From Chitinophaga sp. CB10 (lineage in GTDB: Bacteria; Bacteroidota; Bacteroidia; Chitinophagales; Chitinophagaceae): 64,000 nucleotides of DNA. Within the stretch, counting starts at the first letter, position 1; each line of letters starts with the position of its first letter. Under the pieces are notes generated by a model. That model ran no database searches, was not told the DNA's origin, and saw only the letters and a program-made list of their open reading frames with translations. The DNA lies in contig MLAV02000011.1 of NCBI GenBank assembly GCA_001870995.2, positions 1 through 64,000 on the forward strand, given 5' to 3'. Position numbers and translations under genes: made by a program. This document shows, piece after piece, positions 18,657 to 26,883 of the stretch.

Positions 18657-19376
18657 ATGGTCGAAAACTGGTACACCGGCATAGTTACAAAAATTGAAAA
18701 TGCCACAGATAACACCCGTCGCTTCTGGATTCAAATACCTGAACTGGAGCGGTTCGACTTCAAGCCGGGCCAGTTTGTAACGCTCGACCTTCCCATCCAT
18801 GAAAAGAAGAACAAACGCTGGCGCAGTTATTCCATCGCTTCCCATCCGGATGGCAGCAATGTGATAGAACTGGTGATTGTGTTACTGGAAGGAGGAGCGG
18901 GTAGTACTTACCTGTTCAATGAAGTAAAGGAGGGCAGCGAGCTGACGCTCCGCGGGCCGCTCGGCGTTTTCGTACTGCCGGAAACGTTAGATACCGAAAT
19001 TTTCTTTATTTGCACCGGCACCGGCATTGCGCCTTTCCGCGCCATGACTCATTACCTGAAAAACCATCAAATACCCCATAAGGATATACACCTCATCTTC
19101 GGCAGCAGGTATGAAAAAGACCTGCTCTATGCGGATGAAATGCGGCAGCTGGAGCAATCCTTCCCGGGGTTCCATTATATCCCCACCTTATCCCGGCAGG
19201 AGGACTGGAACGGCCGCAAAGGCTATGTACATCATATTTACGAGGAAATGCTGCAGGATAAACGCCCTGCCAACTTCTATCTCTGCGGGTGGAAGAACAT
19301 GATTGACGAGGCAAAGCAGCGCATACAGGCTTTGGGGTACGACCGGAAGCAGATTCACCAGGAACTATACGGCTAG
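18657..19376 (+). CDS. ferredoxin/flavodoxin-NADP+ reductase-like FAD oxidoreductase
   Basis: The 239-residue protein is a compact two-domain flavoprotein. The FAD-binding barrel carries RSYS (56-59), and the NAD(P)-binding domain carries GTGIAPFRAM (121-130) and LCGWKNM near the C-terminus. It would move electrons between NAD(P)H and a small carrier. No partner ferredoxin lies alongside, so the physiological acceptor is open. The start is ATG with a normal N-terminus; no signal peptide. Confidence 0.85.
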   Translation: MVENWYTGIVTKIENATDNTRRFWIQIPELERFDFKPGQFVTLDLPIHEKKNKRWRSYSIASHPDGSNVIELVIVLLEGGAGSTYLFNEVKEGSELTLRGPLGVFVLPETLDTEIFFICTGTGIAPFRAMTHYLKNHQIPHKDIHLIFGSRYEKDLLYADEMRQLEQSFPGFHYIPTLSRQEDWNGRKGYVHHIYEEMLQDKRPANFYLCGWKNMIDEAKQRIQALGYDRKQIHQELYG

Positions 19377-19381
19377 CCATA

Positions 19382-19421
19382 AAAAGAAAAAGGTCCGGTA
19401 AGTTACCGGACCTTTTCTTTT
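19382..19421. terminator. bidirectional terminator, reductase / glyS
   Basis: The core stem GGTCCGGTA/TACCGGACC (19392-19400 with 19404-19412) has a 3-nt loop and is extended by A-rich and T-rich flanks that also pair. Confidence 0.9.
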
Positions 19422-20847
19422 ATAAAATTTTGTTGAGTACGATGTTTTTCACTTCAGACATCGGAACGCGTTCCTGTTCCATCGTATCGCGGTAGCGGAT
19501 GGTTACCGTACCATCTTCTTTCGTCTGATGGTCTACCGTTACGCAGAAAGGAGTACCGATGGCATCCTGGCGGCGGTAACGCTTACCGATGGCATCCTTC
19601 TCTTCATAGAAGCAATAGAAATGCTGCTTGCACTCATCCATCAGTTGCTGTGCCAGTTCAGGCAGGCCGTCTTTTTTGGTGAGCGGGAAGATGGCCAGTT
19701 TGGTAGGCGCCAGTTTAGCCGGTAAGCGCAGTACCACGCGGCTATCCTGCTTTTCAGGCGTGCTCAGGTCTTCTTCGGCGTATGCCGCGCAGATCACCAG
19801 CAGGAACATACGGTCCAAACCGATAGAGGTTTCGATCACATAGGGTACATAGTTCTGGTTGATCTCCGTATCAAAGTACTGGATTTTCTTTTTGCTGTAC
19901 TCCTGGTGCTGCTTCAGGTCAAAGTCAGTACGGGAGTGGATACCTTCTACTTCCTTGAAACCGATCGGGAATTCGAACTCGATATCCACGGCGGCATCCG
20001 CATAGTGCGCCAGCTTCACGTGATCTTTGAAGCGGTATTTGGATGGATCGATACCCAGGCTCAGGTGCCATTGCATACGGGTTTCCTTCCATTTCTCATA
20101 CCATTCCTTCTGCGTGCCAGGGCGAACGAAGAATTGCATTTCCATCTGCTCAAATTCACGCATGCGGAAAATGAACTGGCGGGCTACGATCTCGTTACGG
20201 AAGGCTTTACCCACCTGGGCAATACCAAAAGGTACTTTCATCCTGCCTGTTTTCTGCACGTTCAGGAAGTTCACGAAAATACCCTGGGCAGTTTCAGGAC
20301 GGAGGTATATTTCACTTGCTTCGTCGGTAACGCTACCTAACTGGGTAGAGAACATCAGGTTGAACTGACGTACATCCGTCCAGTTAACGGTACCGCTCAC
20401 GGAGCAGGCAATTTTGTTTTCTTCAATCAGGGTTTTCAGGCCGGCGTAGTCCTGCGCCGCTTCCAGCTTCTCCATTGCGGCCAGCAGTGCTTTGCCCTGC
20501 TCTTCCGGTAAGGTAGCTGCATGCGCTTCAATCAGGTGATCCACCCGGTAGCGTTTTTTGCTATCCTTGTTATCGATCATCGGATCGCTGAAATTATCCA
20601 CGTGACCGGATGCCTTCCAGGTAGTAGGATGCATAAAAATAGCCGCGTCAATACCCACGATGTTATCGTGGAGCTGCGTCATACTCTTCCACCAATAATC
20701 CCTGATGTTCTTCTTTAACTGCGCGCCGTTCTGACCATAGTCGTACACCGCGCTGAGTCCATCATAAATTTCGCTGGACTGAAAAATAAAACCGTATTCT
20801 TTACAGTGCGATATGATCGCCTGGAATATATTCTGATCTGTAGACAT
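19420..20847 (-). CDS. glyS: glycine-tRNA ligase, homodimeric type
   Basis: The 475-residue class II synthetase charges tRNA-Gly. It is the single-chain alpha2 (GlyQS) form, not the alpha/beta tetramer of E. coli. Class II motifs are visible: FRNEIVARQFIFRMREFEQMEMQ region (motif 2) and SIGLDRMFLLV (motif 3). The C-terminal anticodon domain contains PTKLAIFPL. The start codon at 20847 lies 7 bp from a TATCTTTG -7 element, so the message would have almost no leader. Confidence 0.94.
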   Translation of the reverse strand: MSTDQNIFQAIISHCKEYGFIFQSSEIYDGLSAVYDYGQNGAQLKKNIRDYWWKSMTQLHDNIVGIDAAIFMHPTTWKASGHVDNFSDPMIDNKDSKKRYRVDHLIEAHAATLPEEQGKALLAAMEKLEAAQDYAGLKTLIEENKIACSVSGTVNWTDVRQFNLMFSTQLGSVTDEASEIYLRPETAQGIFVNFLNVQKTGRMKVPFGIAQVGKAFRNEIVARQFIFRMREFEQMEMQFFVRPGTQKEWYEKWKETRMQWHLSLGIDPSKYRFKDHVKLAHYADAAVDIEFEFPIGFKEVEGIHSRTDFDLKQHQEYSKKKIQYFDTEINQNYVPYVIETSIGLDRMFLLVICAAYAEEDLSTPEKQDSRVVLRLPAKLAPTKLAIFPLTKKDGLPELAQQLMDECKQHFYCFYEEKDAIGKRYRRQDAIGTPFCVTVDHQTKEDGTVTIRYRDTMEQERVPMSEVKNIVLNKIL

Positions 20848-20854
20848 AGTTGCG

Positions 20855-20862
20855 CAAAGATA
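20855..20862 (-). promoter_or_regulatory. glyS -7 promoter element
   Basis: The minus strand reads TATCTTTG, a perfect TAnnTTTG, ending 7 bp before the glyS ATG. The arrangement equals that of mfd. Confidence 0.55.
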
Positions 20863-20927
20863 ATTGGCAAAATTGAAAATATGGATGTAATTATTTTCAC
20901 ATCCTTAATCAATTGATAGTGATTAAA

Positions 20928-21866
20928 TTAATCGTTTAAGGTAGTAGGATTTTGCGTGCTGACAACTTCCACTTCCCGCATCCAGATGGCGTAATCATTG
21001 GGGTATATACGGGACCCGAAGTGTTGTACCCAAACCCGGGTGAATACTGCGCCGAAATAAAGGATAGCGGCGGAATAGTACACCCACAGGAGTATAATAA
21101 CAATGGAGCCGGCGGCCCCATATGCGGAAGACACTTTACTGGCGCCCAGGTAGTAACCAATGGCAAACTTCCCGATCATAAACAGCACCGCTGTGGCGAT
21201 AGCCCCTACCAGCACATCCTTCCAGCGGATGCGCGCATCCGGCAGCACCTTGAAGATAATGGCAAACAGGGAAGTGATCACCAAAAAGGTAATGGCCAGG
21301 TTAGCTACATAGAGGGTGAAATATTCTATCTCCGGAAATACGGACAGCAACCGGTGATTCAGTACCTCCATCACGCCGTTCAGCGCCAGGGATACCAGCA
21401 GGATGAAGCCCATGCTGATCACCAGCGAAAAGGACAGCAACCGGTTTAATATCATCTTGAGGATGCCGCTCTTTTTGGGCTTTGCTTTCAGCTTCCAGAT
21501 GAAGTTGATACTATCCTGGATTTCGGCAAATACCCCGGTGGCGCCTATCACCAGCGTTACCACCCCTACGATGGTAGCCCAGCTTACATCCCCGGATAAG
21601 GAAGCATTTTTGATCATGCTCTGTATCTGTATGGTAGCTTCATCGCCCACCATAGACCGGATCTGTGTGTAAATGCTGCCCTCGATGGATTCCTTGCTGA
21701 GGAAAAGGTCGCAAAGGAAGATGATGATGATCAACATCGGGGCAATGGAAAATATCGTGTAATAGGAGAGCGCGGCACTTAACTTCAGTACTTTATCATC
21801 AATAAACTCGCTGCCTGATTGCTTCAGCACCTGCCAGATGACTTTAAGTCTGTTCAAAAACCGCAT
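20928..21866 (-). CDS. YihY/BrkB family membrane protein
   Basis: The 312-residue inner-membrane protein has about six hydrophobic helices. The family region includes LSAALSYYTIFSIAPMLIIII near the N-terminus and SAYGAAGSIVIILLWVYYSAAILYFGA near the C-terminus. The family was once called ribonuclease BN by mistake and has no proven function. It starts 7 bp after the stop of the MazG-like gene and is probably cotranscribed with it. Confidence 0.88.
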   Translation of the reverse strand: MRFLNRLKVIWQVLKQSGSEFIDDKVLKLSAALSYYTIFSIAPMLIIIIFLCDLFLSKESIEGSIYTQIRSMVGDEATIQIQSMIKNASLSGDVSWATIVGVVTLVIGATGVFAEIQDSINFIWKLKAKPKKSGILKMILNRLLSFSLVISMGFILLVSLALNGVMEVLNHRLLSVFPEIEYFTLYVANLAITFLVITSLFAIIFKVLPDARIRWKDVLVGAIATAVLFMIGKFAIGYYLGASKVSSAYGAAGSIVIILLWVYYSAAILYFGAVFTRVWVQHFGSRIYPNDYAIWMREVEVVSTQNPTTLND

Positions 21867-21873
21867 AACTCCG

Positions 21874-22200
21874 TTACTTTAATTTAGGATTATTCAAATG
21901 CCGGTCAGCATCCCGGATATTTTTTTTGTCGAAATTTTTTTCCAGCGCAGCCGTCATGTCCACACCGGTTTGATTGGCGATACAGAGCAATACCCACATC
22001 ACATCAGCCAGTTCATCCGCCAGTTCTTTTTTCGTATCCGACTCTTTGAAGGACTGCTCTCCGTATTTGCGGGCCATGAGCCGCGCTACTTCCCCTACTT
22101 CCTCCGTGAGTATCGCCATATTGGTCAGTTCGCTGAAATAGCGCACGCCGGTAGTGTTTATCCAGCGGTCTATCAGCTCCTGCGCTTCTTTGATCGTCAT
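21874..22200 (-). CDS. MazG-like nucleotide pyrophosphohydrolase
   Basis: The start is placed at 22200 (MTIKEAQELIDRW...); the frame is open to 22251 but the extra residues are unlike the family. The ~108-residue all-alpha protein has the MazG metal-binding pattern: EEVGEVARLMAR, then ELADELADVMWVL with acidic residues for Mg2+. Single-domain members hydrolyse (d)NTPs to monophosphates and are thought to clean damaged nucleotides. It heads a short operon with the YihY gene. Confidence 0.85.
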   Translation of the reverse strand: MTIKEAQELIDRWINTTGVRYFSELTNMAILTEEVGEVARLMARKYGEQSFKESDTKKELADELADVMWVLLCIANQTGVDMTAALEKNFDKKNIRDADRHLNNPKLK

Positions 22201-22299
22201 CCTCGTGAAAATTAATAATTCCCCTAAAGATAACGAAAGTCCAAAAAACAATGTTCAGGCCAGAAATATCTTTCCGGTCTGAACATGCAGTGAATTCGT

Positions 22300-22434
22300 A
22301 TAACCGTTATTGTTAGGAGGCAATGGGTTTGTTAACAGCGGTGTCAGGTAAGGGTTATGCAAAATAAAACCAACGGGTTGTTAACAGCAGTGTCAGGTAA
22401 GCGCACCCGGTTTATTACCAGCGCCGTCAGAGTA
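22300..22434. repeat. degenerate repeats overlapping a lipoprotein stop codon
   Basis: GTTAACAGC(G/A)GTGTCAGGTAAG occurs at 22331-22352 and 22380-22401 (49 bp apart), with a weaker third copy ATTACCAGCGCCGTCAGAGTA at 22414-22434 containing the stop codon of the lipoprotein gene. In addition ATAACCGTTATTGT at 22300-22313 repeats 22457-22470 inside the gene. It looks like partly decayed duplications of the gene tail. Confidence 0.6.
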
Positions 22435-22948
22435 CCAACGGCAGGTTTACCGGCTGATAACCGTTATTGTCCCCGGATTTGTACACAATACCTGTCTTAT
22501 TGATTTGAATGCCCTGCACTATTGCGCCGCAGCAGTTGCGGTGGTTCAGCACATGCAGCAGGAAGGTCTTTTCTCCCGTGGCCAGCTTTACCTTTAAAGT
22601 GAAGTCCAGCGCGAAGTCATCCCCCGGCGTCTGTAAACTGCCGGCAGCGTAAACCGGCTGCAGGTGCACGGATAAGTATCCCGTACTGGTGGCAGAATCA
22701 GGCGAGGATATCCAGGCGACCGGTTTGTCCGCATAATAAAGGGAAATATTTTCCTTTGGTATGCTGGCATCCGGCCCGTACAGCAGGTTCTTTTTACCAT
22801 CCGCATCCATCAGCCGGATGTTCAGTAAATGCGCCATGGTAATGCAGAGCACCGTTGCGCAATCCGCTGGCTTTTCAGGATTATCCTTCTTTTTGCAGGC
22901 CTGCAAAAGGAAGATGGCAGCCAGTGCAAGTGTAATAATCTTGTTCAT
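22427..22948 (-). CDS. lipoprotein, tandem paralogue A
   Basis: The 173-residue protein has a lipoprotein signal with lipobox LQAC followed by KKKDNPEKPADC. The body contains LRL/IRLMDADGKKNLLYGPDASIPKENISLYY, shared with the next gene, and a CC pair (HRNCCGAIVQG) near the C-terminus. It is unknown in function; both copies look like small outer-membrane-anchored beta-proteins. A terminator-like imperfect hairpin lies at 22255-22283. The tail is followed by repeats. Confidence 0.75.
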   Translation of the reverse strand: MNKIITLALAAIFLLQACKKKDNPEKPADCATVLCITMAHLLNIRLMDADGKKNLLYGPDASIPKENISLYYADKPVAWISSPDSATSTGYLSVHLQPVYAAGSLQTPGDDFALDFTLKVKLATGEKTFLLHVLNHRNCCGAIVQGIQINKTGIVYKSGDNNGYQPVNLPLVL

Positions 22949-23028
22949 AAAAAAATAGATTTGCCAATGATAGAGGTTCAGGCTGCAAGACAGTTTTATT
23001 CATCCATCGTATTCCCATCCCTGGCCGG

Positions 23029-23550
23029 TTACAGCCGGATGGGTATTGCTATCACCCCATGCGGACTGGCGGAAAACAGGACCGGCTTATAAGGAGTGGC
23101 AGCGTTATCTGTAAATAGTTCCCTGACAATACCGTCGCAACAAACGCTTTCGCTGTAAATGGTTAACAATATGGATTTAAGGCCGGCAGCTGTCTTGATT
23201 TTCAAGGTTACTTTTTGCAGAAATGTAGCGGAACGGTCATGGGTGACTGTAGCGGATGGCACGCCCACCAGGTTCAGGATTATCATACCCTTCGCCGTGG
23301 CGGAATCGGTAGAGGAGAGCCACCTGAGCTGCTTGTCGCCGTCCCAGAAACTAATACTGTCCTTCGGGAGGGTAGCGCCGGGGCCGTAAACGAGGTTTTG
23401 CTGCCCGCCGGCATCCATAAGCCGGAGATAAACGTTATGATTAAATGTAAAGCACTCCGGACAGGGCTGCGGGGCCTTTTCTTCATCTTTTTTCCGACAG
23501 GATGCCAATGCCAGTATGCACAAAGCGCACAGCAGCAACTTTCTGATCAT
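23029..23550 (-). CDS. lipoprotein, tandem paralogue B
   Basis: The start is taken at 23550 (MIRKLLLCALC...), giving lipobox LASC and Lys-Lys after it; the frame extends four residues further. It is a paralogue of the gene at 22427, sharing RLMDAGGQQNLVYGPGATLPKDSISFWDGDK, SSTDSATAKG and a CC pair (ESVCCDGIVREL). The N-terminal mature part has CPECF, so the two copies share an odd cysteine pattern. Function unknown. Confidence 0.75.
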   Translation of the reverse strand: MIRKLLLCALCILALASCRKKDEEKAPQPCPECFTFNHNVYLRLMDAGGQQNLVYGPGATLPKDSISFWDGDKQLRWLSSTDSATAKGMIILNLVGVPSATVTHDRSATFLQKVTLKIKTAAGLKSILLTIYSESVCCDGIVRELFTDNAATPYKPVLFSASPHGVIAIPIRL

Positions 23551-23619
23551 GGTTGATAACATTTAGAGGTTAATAGCTACCCCAGTTAAACGGCCATGCC
23601 CGGAATAAGTTACACCTGC

Positions 23620-24072
23620 CTACTCCCTGTTTTTTGTATCAATAATAATGGTTACAGGGCCGTCATTGAGGAGTTCCACTTTCATATCGGCGCCAAATAT
23701 CCCCCGCTGGATGGTGGTTTCCATGTCCTGCTCGAGCTGGGCGATCATCTTTTCATACAGCGGAATCGCCACATCAGGCTTGCTGGCTTTCAGGTAGGAG
23801 GGGCGGTTGCCCTTTTTGGTGGAGGCATGGAGGGTAAACTGGCTGACCAGCAGGATGTCGCCATGGGCGTCCTTTACGGATACATTCATCACGCCGGCAT
23901 CGTCGTTAAATATCCGCAGGTTCACAATCTTACTGCTCAGCCACTGGATATCTTCCTGGGTATCGGCGTCCTCAATGCCCAACAATACCAACAGCCCTGT
24001 TTGAATGGCCCCGGTTACCGTACCATCCACCATTACGGACGCCTTGCTTACTCTTTGTATTACAGCTCTCAT
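23620..24072 (-). CDS. dtd: D-aminoacyl-tRNA deacylase
   Basis: The 150-residue homodimeric enzyme removes D-amino acids (and glycine mischarged on tRNA-Ala) from tRNA. The family motifs are present: SQFTLHAS (about 77-84), the cross-subunit Gly-cisPro GPVTI near the C-terminus, and an N-terminal MRAVIQRV start. Length is normal. It diverges from arfB, another translation rescue gene. Confidence 0.93.
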   Translation of the reverse strand: MRAVIQRVSKASVMVDGTVTGAIQTGLLVLLGIEDADTQEDIQWLSSKIVNLRIFNDDAGVMNVSVKDAHGDILLVSQFTLHASTKKGNRPSYLKASKPDVAIPLYEKMIAQLEQDMETTIQRGIFGADMKVELLNDGPVTIIIDTKNRE

Positions 24073-24079
24073 TATTGCG

Positions 24080-24087
24080 TATTTTTG
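24080..24087 (+). promoter_or_regulatory. arfB -7 promoter element
   Basis: TATTTTTG matches TAnnTTTG. A TTTG at 24054-24057 lies 22 bp upstream, slightly longer than the usual 19-21. Confidence 0.55.
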
Positions 24088-24165
24088 CAGGCCGGAATTT
24101 ACGCACAGTTTTTAATAACTTGCTCCACCGGGTTTATTTTATATTAAAGAGAGATATAATACATA

Positions 24166-24567
24166 ATGATTATAGATGTAACGGCCGAACTCACCTTCCG
24201 CACGGCACGGAGCGGAGGAAAAGGCGGTCAGAATGTGAATAAGGTGGAAACAATGGTGGAAGGGTATTTTGATATAGCCGCTTCCGCATTGCTGACGGAG
24301 GATCAAAAGGCCCTGCTGCAGGAGAAGCTTTCCAACCGTATCAATGCCGAAGGCCTGCTGCTGGTAAAATCACAGTCGGCCCGCACCCAGCTGGGCAATA
24401 AGCAGGAAGTGATCCGCAAGGTGAACGACCTGGTAAACAATGCGCTCATCCCCCGCAAAAAGCGGATCGCCACCAAACCTTCCCGTGCCATGGTGGAAAA
24501 ACGCATCCAGTTTAAAAAGCGGCTGTCAGAAAAAAAGCAGCAGCGCCGGGGCGGAAACTTTGAATAA
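24166..24567 (+). CDS. arfB: peptidyl-tRNA hydrolase ArfB (YaeJ), ribosome rescue
   Basis: The 133-residue protein frees ribosomes stalled at the 3' end of truncated mRNA by hydrolysing peptidyl-tRNA. The catalytic GGQ is at residues 20-22 (SGGKGGQNVNK), and a basic C-terminal tail (KKRLSEKKQQRRGG) fits the mRNA channel, as in ArfB. It is much shorter than RF1/RF2 and lacks codon-recognition domains. The next gene starts 20 bp downstream. Confidence 0.92.
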   Translation: MIIDVTAELTFRTARSGGKGGQNVNKVETMVEGYFDIAASALLTEDQKALLQEKLSNRINAEGLLLVKSQSARTQLGNKQEVIRKVNDLVNNALIPRKKRIATKPSRAMVEKRIQFKKRLSEKKQQRRGGNFE

Positions 24568-24587
24568 CTTTACAAAAATCACTGGCT

Positions 24588-26123
24588 TTGAGCATAAAGA
24601 ATCTGGCAGGACAAACGATCTTCTACGGCCTCAGTAATATAGTGAGCAAACTGCTCAATTATTTCCTGACACCCTTTTACCTGGGCATACTCACCGCCGT
24701 TTCCTACGGCGAAATGAATACCGCCTACGCCTATATCCCATTTGCCAATATTGTACTCACCTATGGAATGGAAACCGCCTTTTTCCGGTTTGCCCAAAAA
24801 GGCAGGGAGAACCTGGTACTAAGTACCTCCATGCTCTCCCTCATCTTTTCCACCATAGGGGCTACGCTGCTGCTCTTCCTGTTGCAGGGGCCTATCCTGA
24901 AAACGCATTCAGCGGAAATGGCCGGCGTCGCGGGCCATCCGGCATTCTACGTGTACATTGTGCTGATCATGGCGTTTGATGCGCTGACGGCCATACCTTA
25001 CGCGCAACTGCGACTGGAAAACAGGCCGCTGAAGTATGCCTTCATTCGTATATCCAATATCGTTACCAACGTATTTTTCAACTTCCTCTTCCTCTACATC
25101 TGCCCGAAGCTCTATAATGCCGGCCACCACTGGCTGCCGGATGTAATGGGCGGAGGAGCCACCCTGGGCTATGTGTACCTCAGCAACCTGCTGGCCAGCG
25201 GCCTTACCCTGCTGATGTTCCTCCCGCAGATCAAAGGCATTAAATGGCAGTTCGATAAATCGCTCTGGAAGGAAATGATCACCTACTCGCTGCCCCTGAT
25301 CGTAGTAGGAATGGCAGGGATGGTAAACGAAACCTTTGACCGCGCCTGGTTTCTGCCCACCTTCCTGCCGGTAGACAGCGAGGAGAAAAAGAAATACCTC
25401 ATTGGTATCTACAGCGCCAACTACAAGCTCTCCATCCTCATCAACATGTTCATCCAGGCCTTCAAACTGGGGGCCGAGCCATTCTTCTTCAAGCAGGCGG
25501 AGTCGGAAAGCAACCCGCAGAAAACTTATGCCCGCATCATGAAAATATTTGTGGTGCTGCTTTGCTGCATGTTCCTCTTCGTAAGCCTGTACCTGAATAT
25601 CTGGAAGTTCTTCCTCCGCAAGCCGGAGTACTACGCCGGCATGACCATCGTGCCATTGCTGCTGATGGGATACATGTTCCTCGGGGTATATTACAATCTC
25701 ACCATATGGTTTAAACTGACCAACAATACCCGGGCGGGCGCCGTTATCACGCTGATTTCAGCAGGCATGGCCATCCTGCTCAACTGGTGGTGGATCCCCA
25801 TCATGGGCTACTTTGGCGCCGCGCTGGCCACCATGGTCTGCTACCTGGCCCAGATGGTCATTTGTTACGTGTGGGGGCAAAAGCACTACCCGGTGCCTTA
25901 CCACCTCCCTAAGATCCTTACCTATATGGCATCCGCCATTGGGCTGTACTATATCTATAACTGGATTAACGTCACCTTCCTGACGCCTAACGATATCTAC
26001 GCCGTCAAAGGCTCCTCGCTGGCAGTGGCCACCCTCTTCTTCCTGGCCTACCTGGCGTTTATATTCCGTATGGAAAAACGGGAATTCGCCCGGCTGCCGG
26101 TGATAGGGAAATATATCAGGTAA
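24588..26123 (+). CDS. polysaccharide flippase (Wzx/MATE-like)
   Basis: The 511-residue inner-membrane protein has about 12-14 hydrophobic helices and begins with the family-like SIKNLAGQTIFYGLSNIVSKLLNYFLTPFY. It probably exports lipid-linked polysaccharide units (O-antigen or lipid-II-like). The predicted start is a TTG at 24588; no ATG lies close. It sits 20 bp after arfB, so translational coupling is possible. No glycosyltransferase genes are nearby, so the substrate is unknown. Confidence 0.85.
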   Translation: MSIKNLAGQTIFYGLSNIVSKLLNYFLTPFYLGILTAVSYGEMNTAYAYIPFANIVLTYGMETAFFRFAQKGRENLVLSTSMLSLIFSTIGATLLLFLLQGPILKTHSAEMAGVAGHPAFYVYIVLIMAFDALTAIPYAQLRLENRPLKYAFIRISNIVTNVFFNFLFLYICPKLYNAGHHWLPDVMGGGATLGYVYLSNLLASGLTLLMFLPQIKGIKWQFDKSLWKEMITYSLPLIVVGMAGMVNETFDRAWFLPTFLPVDSEEKKKYLIGIYSANYKLSILINMFIQAFKLGAEPFFFKQAESESNPQKTYARIMKIFVVLLCCMFLFVSLYLNIWKFFLRKPEYYAGMTIVPLLLMGYMFLGVYYNLTIWFKLTNNTRAGAVITLISAGMAILLNWWWIPIMGYFGAALATMVCYLAQMVICYVWGQKHYPVPYHLPKILTYMASAIGLYYIYNWINVTFLTPNDIYAVKGSSLAVATLFFLAYLAFIFRMEKREFARLPVIGKYIR

Positions 26124-26127
26124 AAAA

Positions 26128-26156
26128 CAAACGATCCGCCGCTGGCGGATCGTTTG
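26128..26156. terminator. terminator between flippase and hydrolase genes
   Basis: A 13-bp stem CAAACGATCCGCC (26128-26140) with its complement (26144-26156) closes a 3-nt loop. A T6 run follows on the minus strand only, so it best serves the minus gene. Confidence 0.85.
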
Positions 26157-26184
26157 CGTTAAATAAGGTGGCAGGCCGGTGAAG

Positions 26185-26826
26185 TTATTCGTTCAGGAAC
26201 GGGTTATGCTGCTTTTCATACCCGATGGTTGTAGCCGGACCATGCCCGGGATATACCACCACATCGTCCGGCAGTACAAAGAGTTGGGTACGGATACTGC
26301 TCAGGAGTGTCTCATGGTCGCCACCCGGCAGGTCCGTACGCCCTATGCTGTCGCGAAATAATACATCTCCCCCAATCACAAATTTTTGAGCCGCACAGTA
26401 AAAAGCCACACTCCCCGGGGAATGGCCGGGCACCAGCCGTATCTCAATCCGGTTATCGCCGAAATCAAACGTCTCGCCGGCAGTCAGGTACGCGCCGGGC
26501 ATGGGAGAGGGCGGGAAAGGCATATTGTACATATTGCCCACCTGCTGGGAAAGGTCCAGGATCGTTTGTTCGTTAGGGTGAATCTCCGGCCTTACCTTGT
26601 ACGTTTCGGATACAAGTTTGTTACCAAAGATGTGATCCAGATGGCAGTGCGTATTCAGCAGCCTTGTAACATTTAGCCCCTCCGTTTGTATATATTGTAA
26701 TAATTCTTTTCTTTCGTTCTCAAAATAACAGCCCGGGTCTATAATTATGCATTCCTTTTTTTCGTTAATAAGCAGGTACGTGTTTTCCTGCATAGGACTA
26801 AAGGTGAAATGGTGAAGTTCGATCAT
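26185..26826 (-). CDS. metallo-beta-lactamase-fold hydrolase (glyoxalase II-like)
   Basis: The 213-residue enzyme has the zinc signature THCHLDH (H60, H62, D64, H65) and further ligands in LVPGHSPGS and YPGHGPAT. The length matches the short GloB/YcbL group, which hydrolyses thioesters such as S-lactoylglutathione or related thiols. Bacteroidota usually lack glutathione, so the true thiol is unclear. It diverges from the large gene at 26884. Confidence 0.85.
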   Translation of the reverse strand: MIELHHFTFSPMQENTYLLINEKKECIIIDPGCYFENERKELLQYIQTEGLNVTRLLNTHCHLDHIFGNKLVSETYKVRPEIHPNEQTILDLSQQVGNMYNMPFPPSPMPGAYLTAGETFDFGDNRIEIRLVPGHSPGSVAFYCAAQKFVIGGDVLFRDSIGRTDLPGGDHETLLSSIRTQLFVLPDDVVVYPGHGPATTIGYEKQHNPFLNE

Positions 26827-26883
26827 GTTACCCGATTTTTAGCTAATTTGTAAACAGATCACAATATTATCAATACTTTCTGT

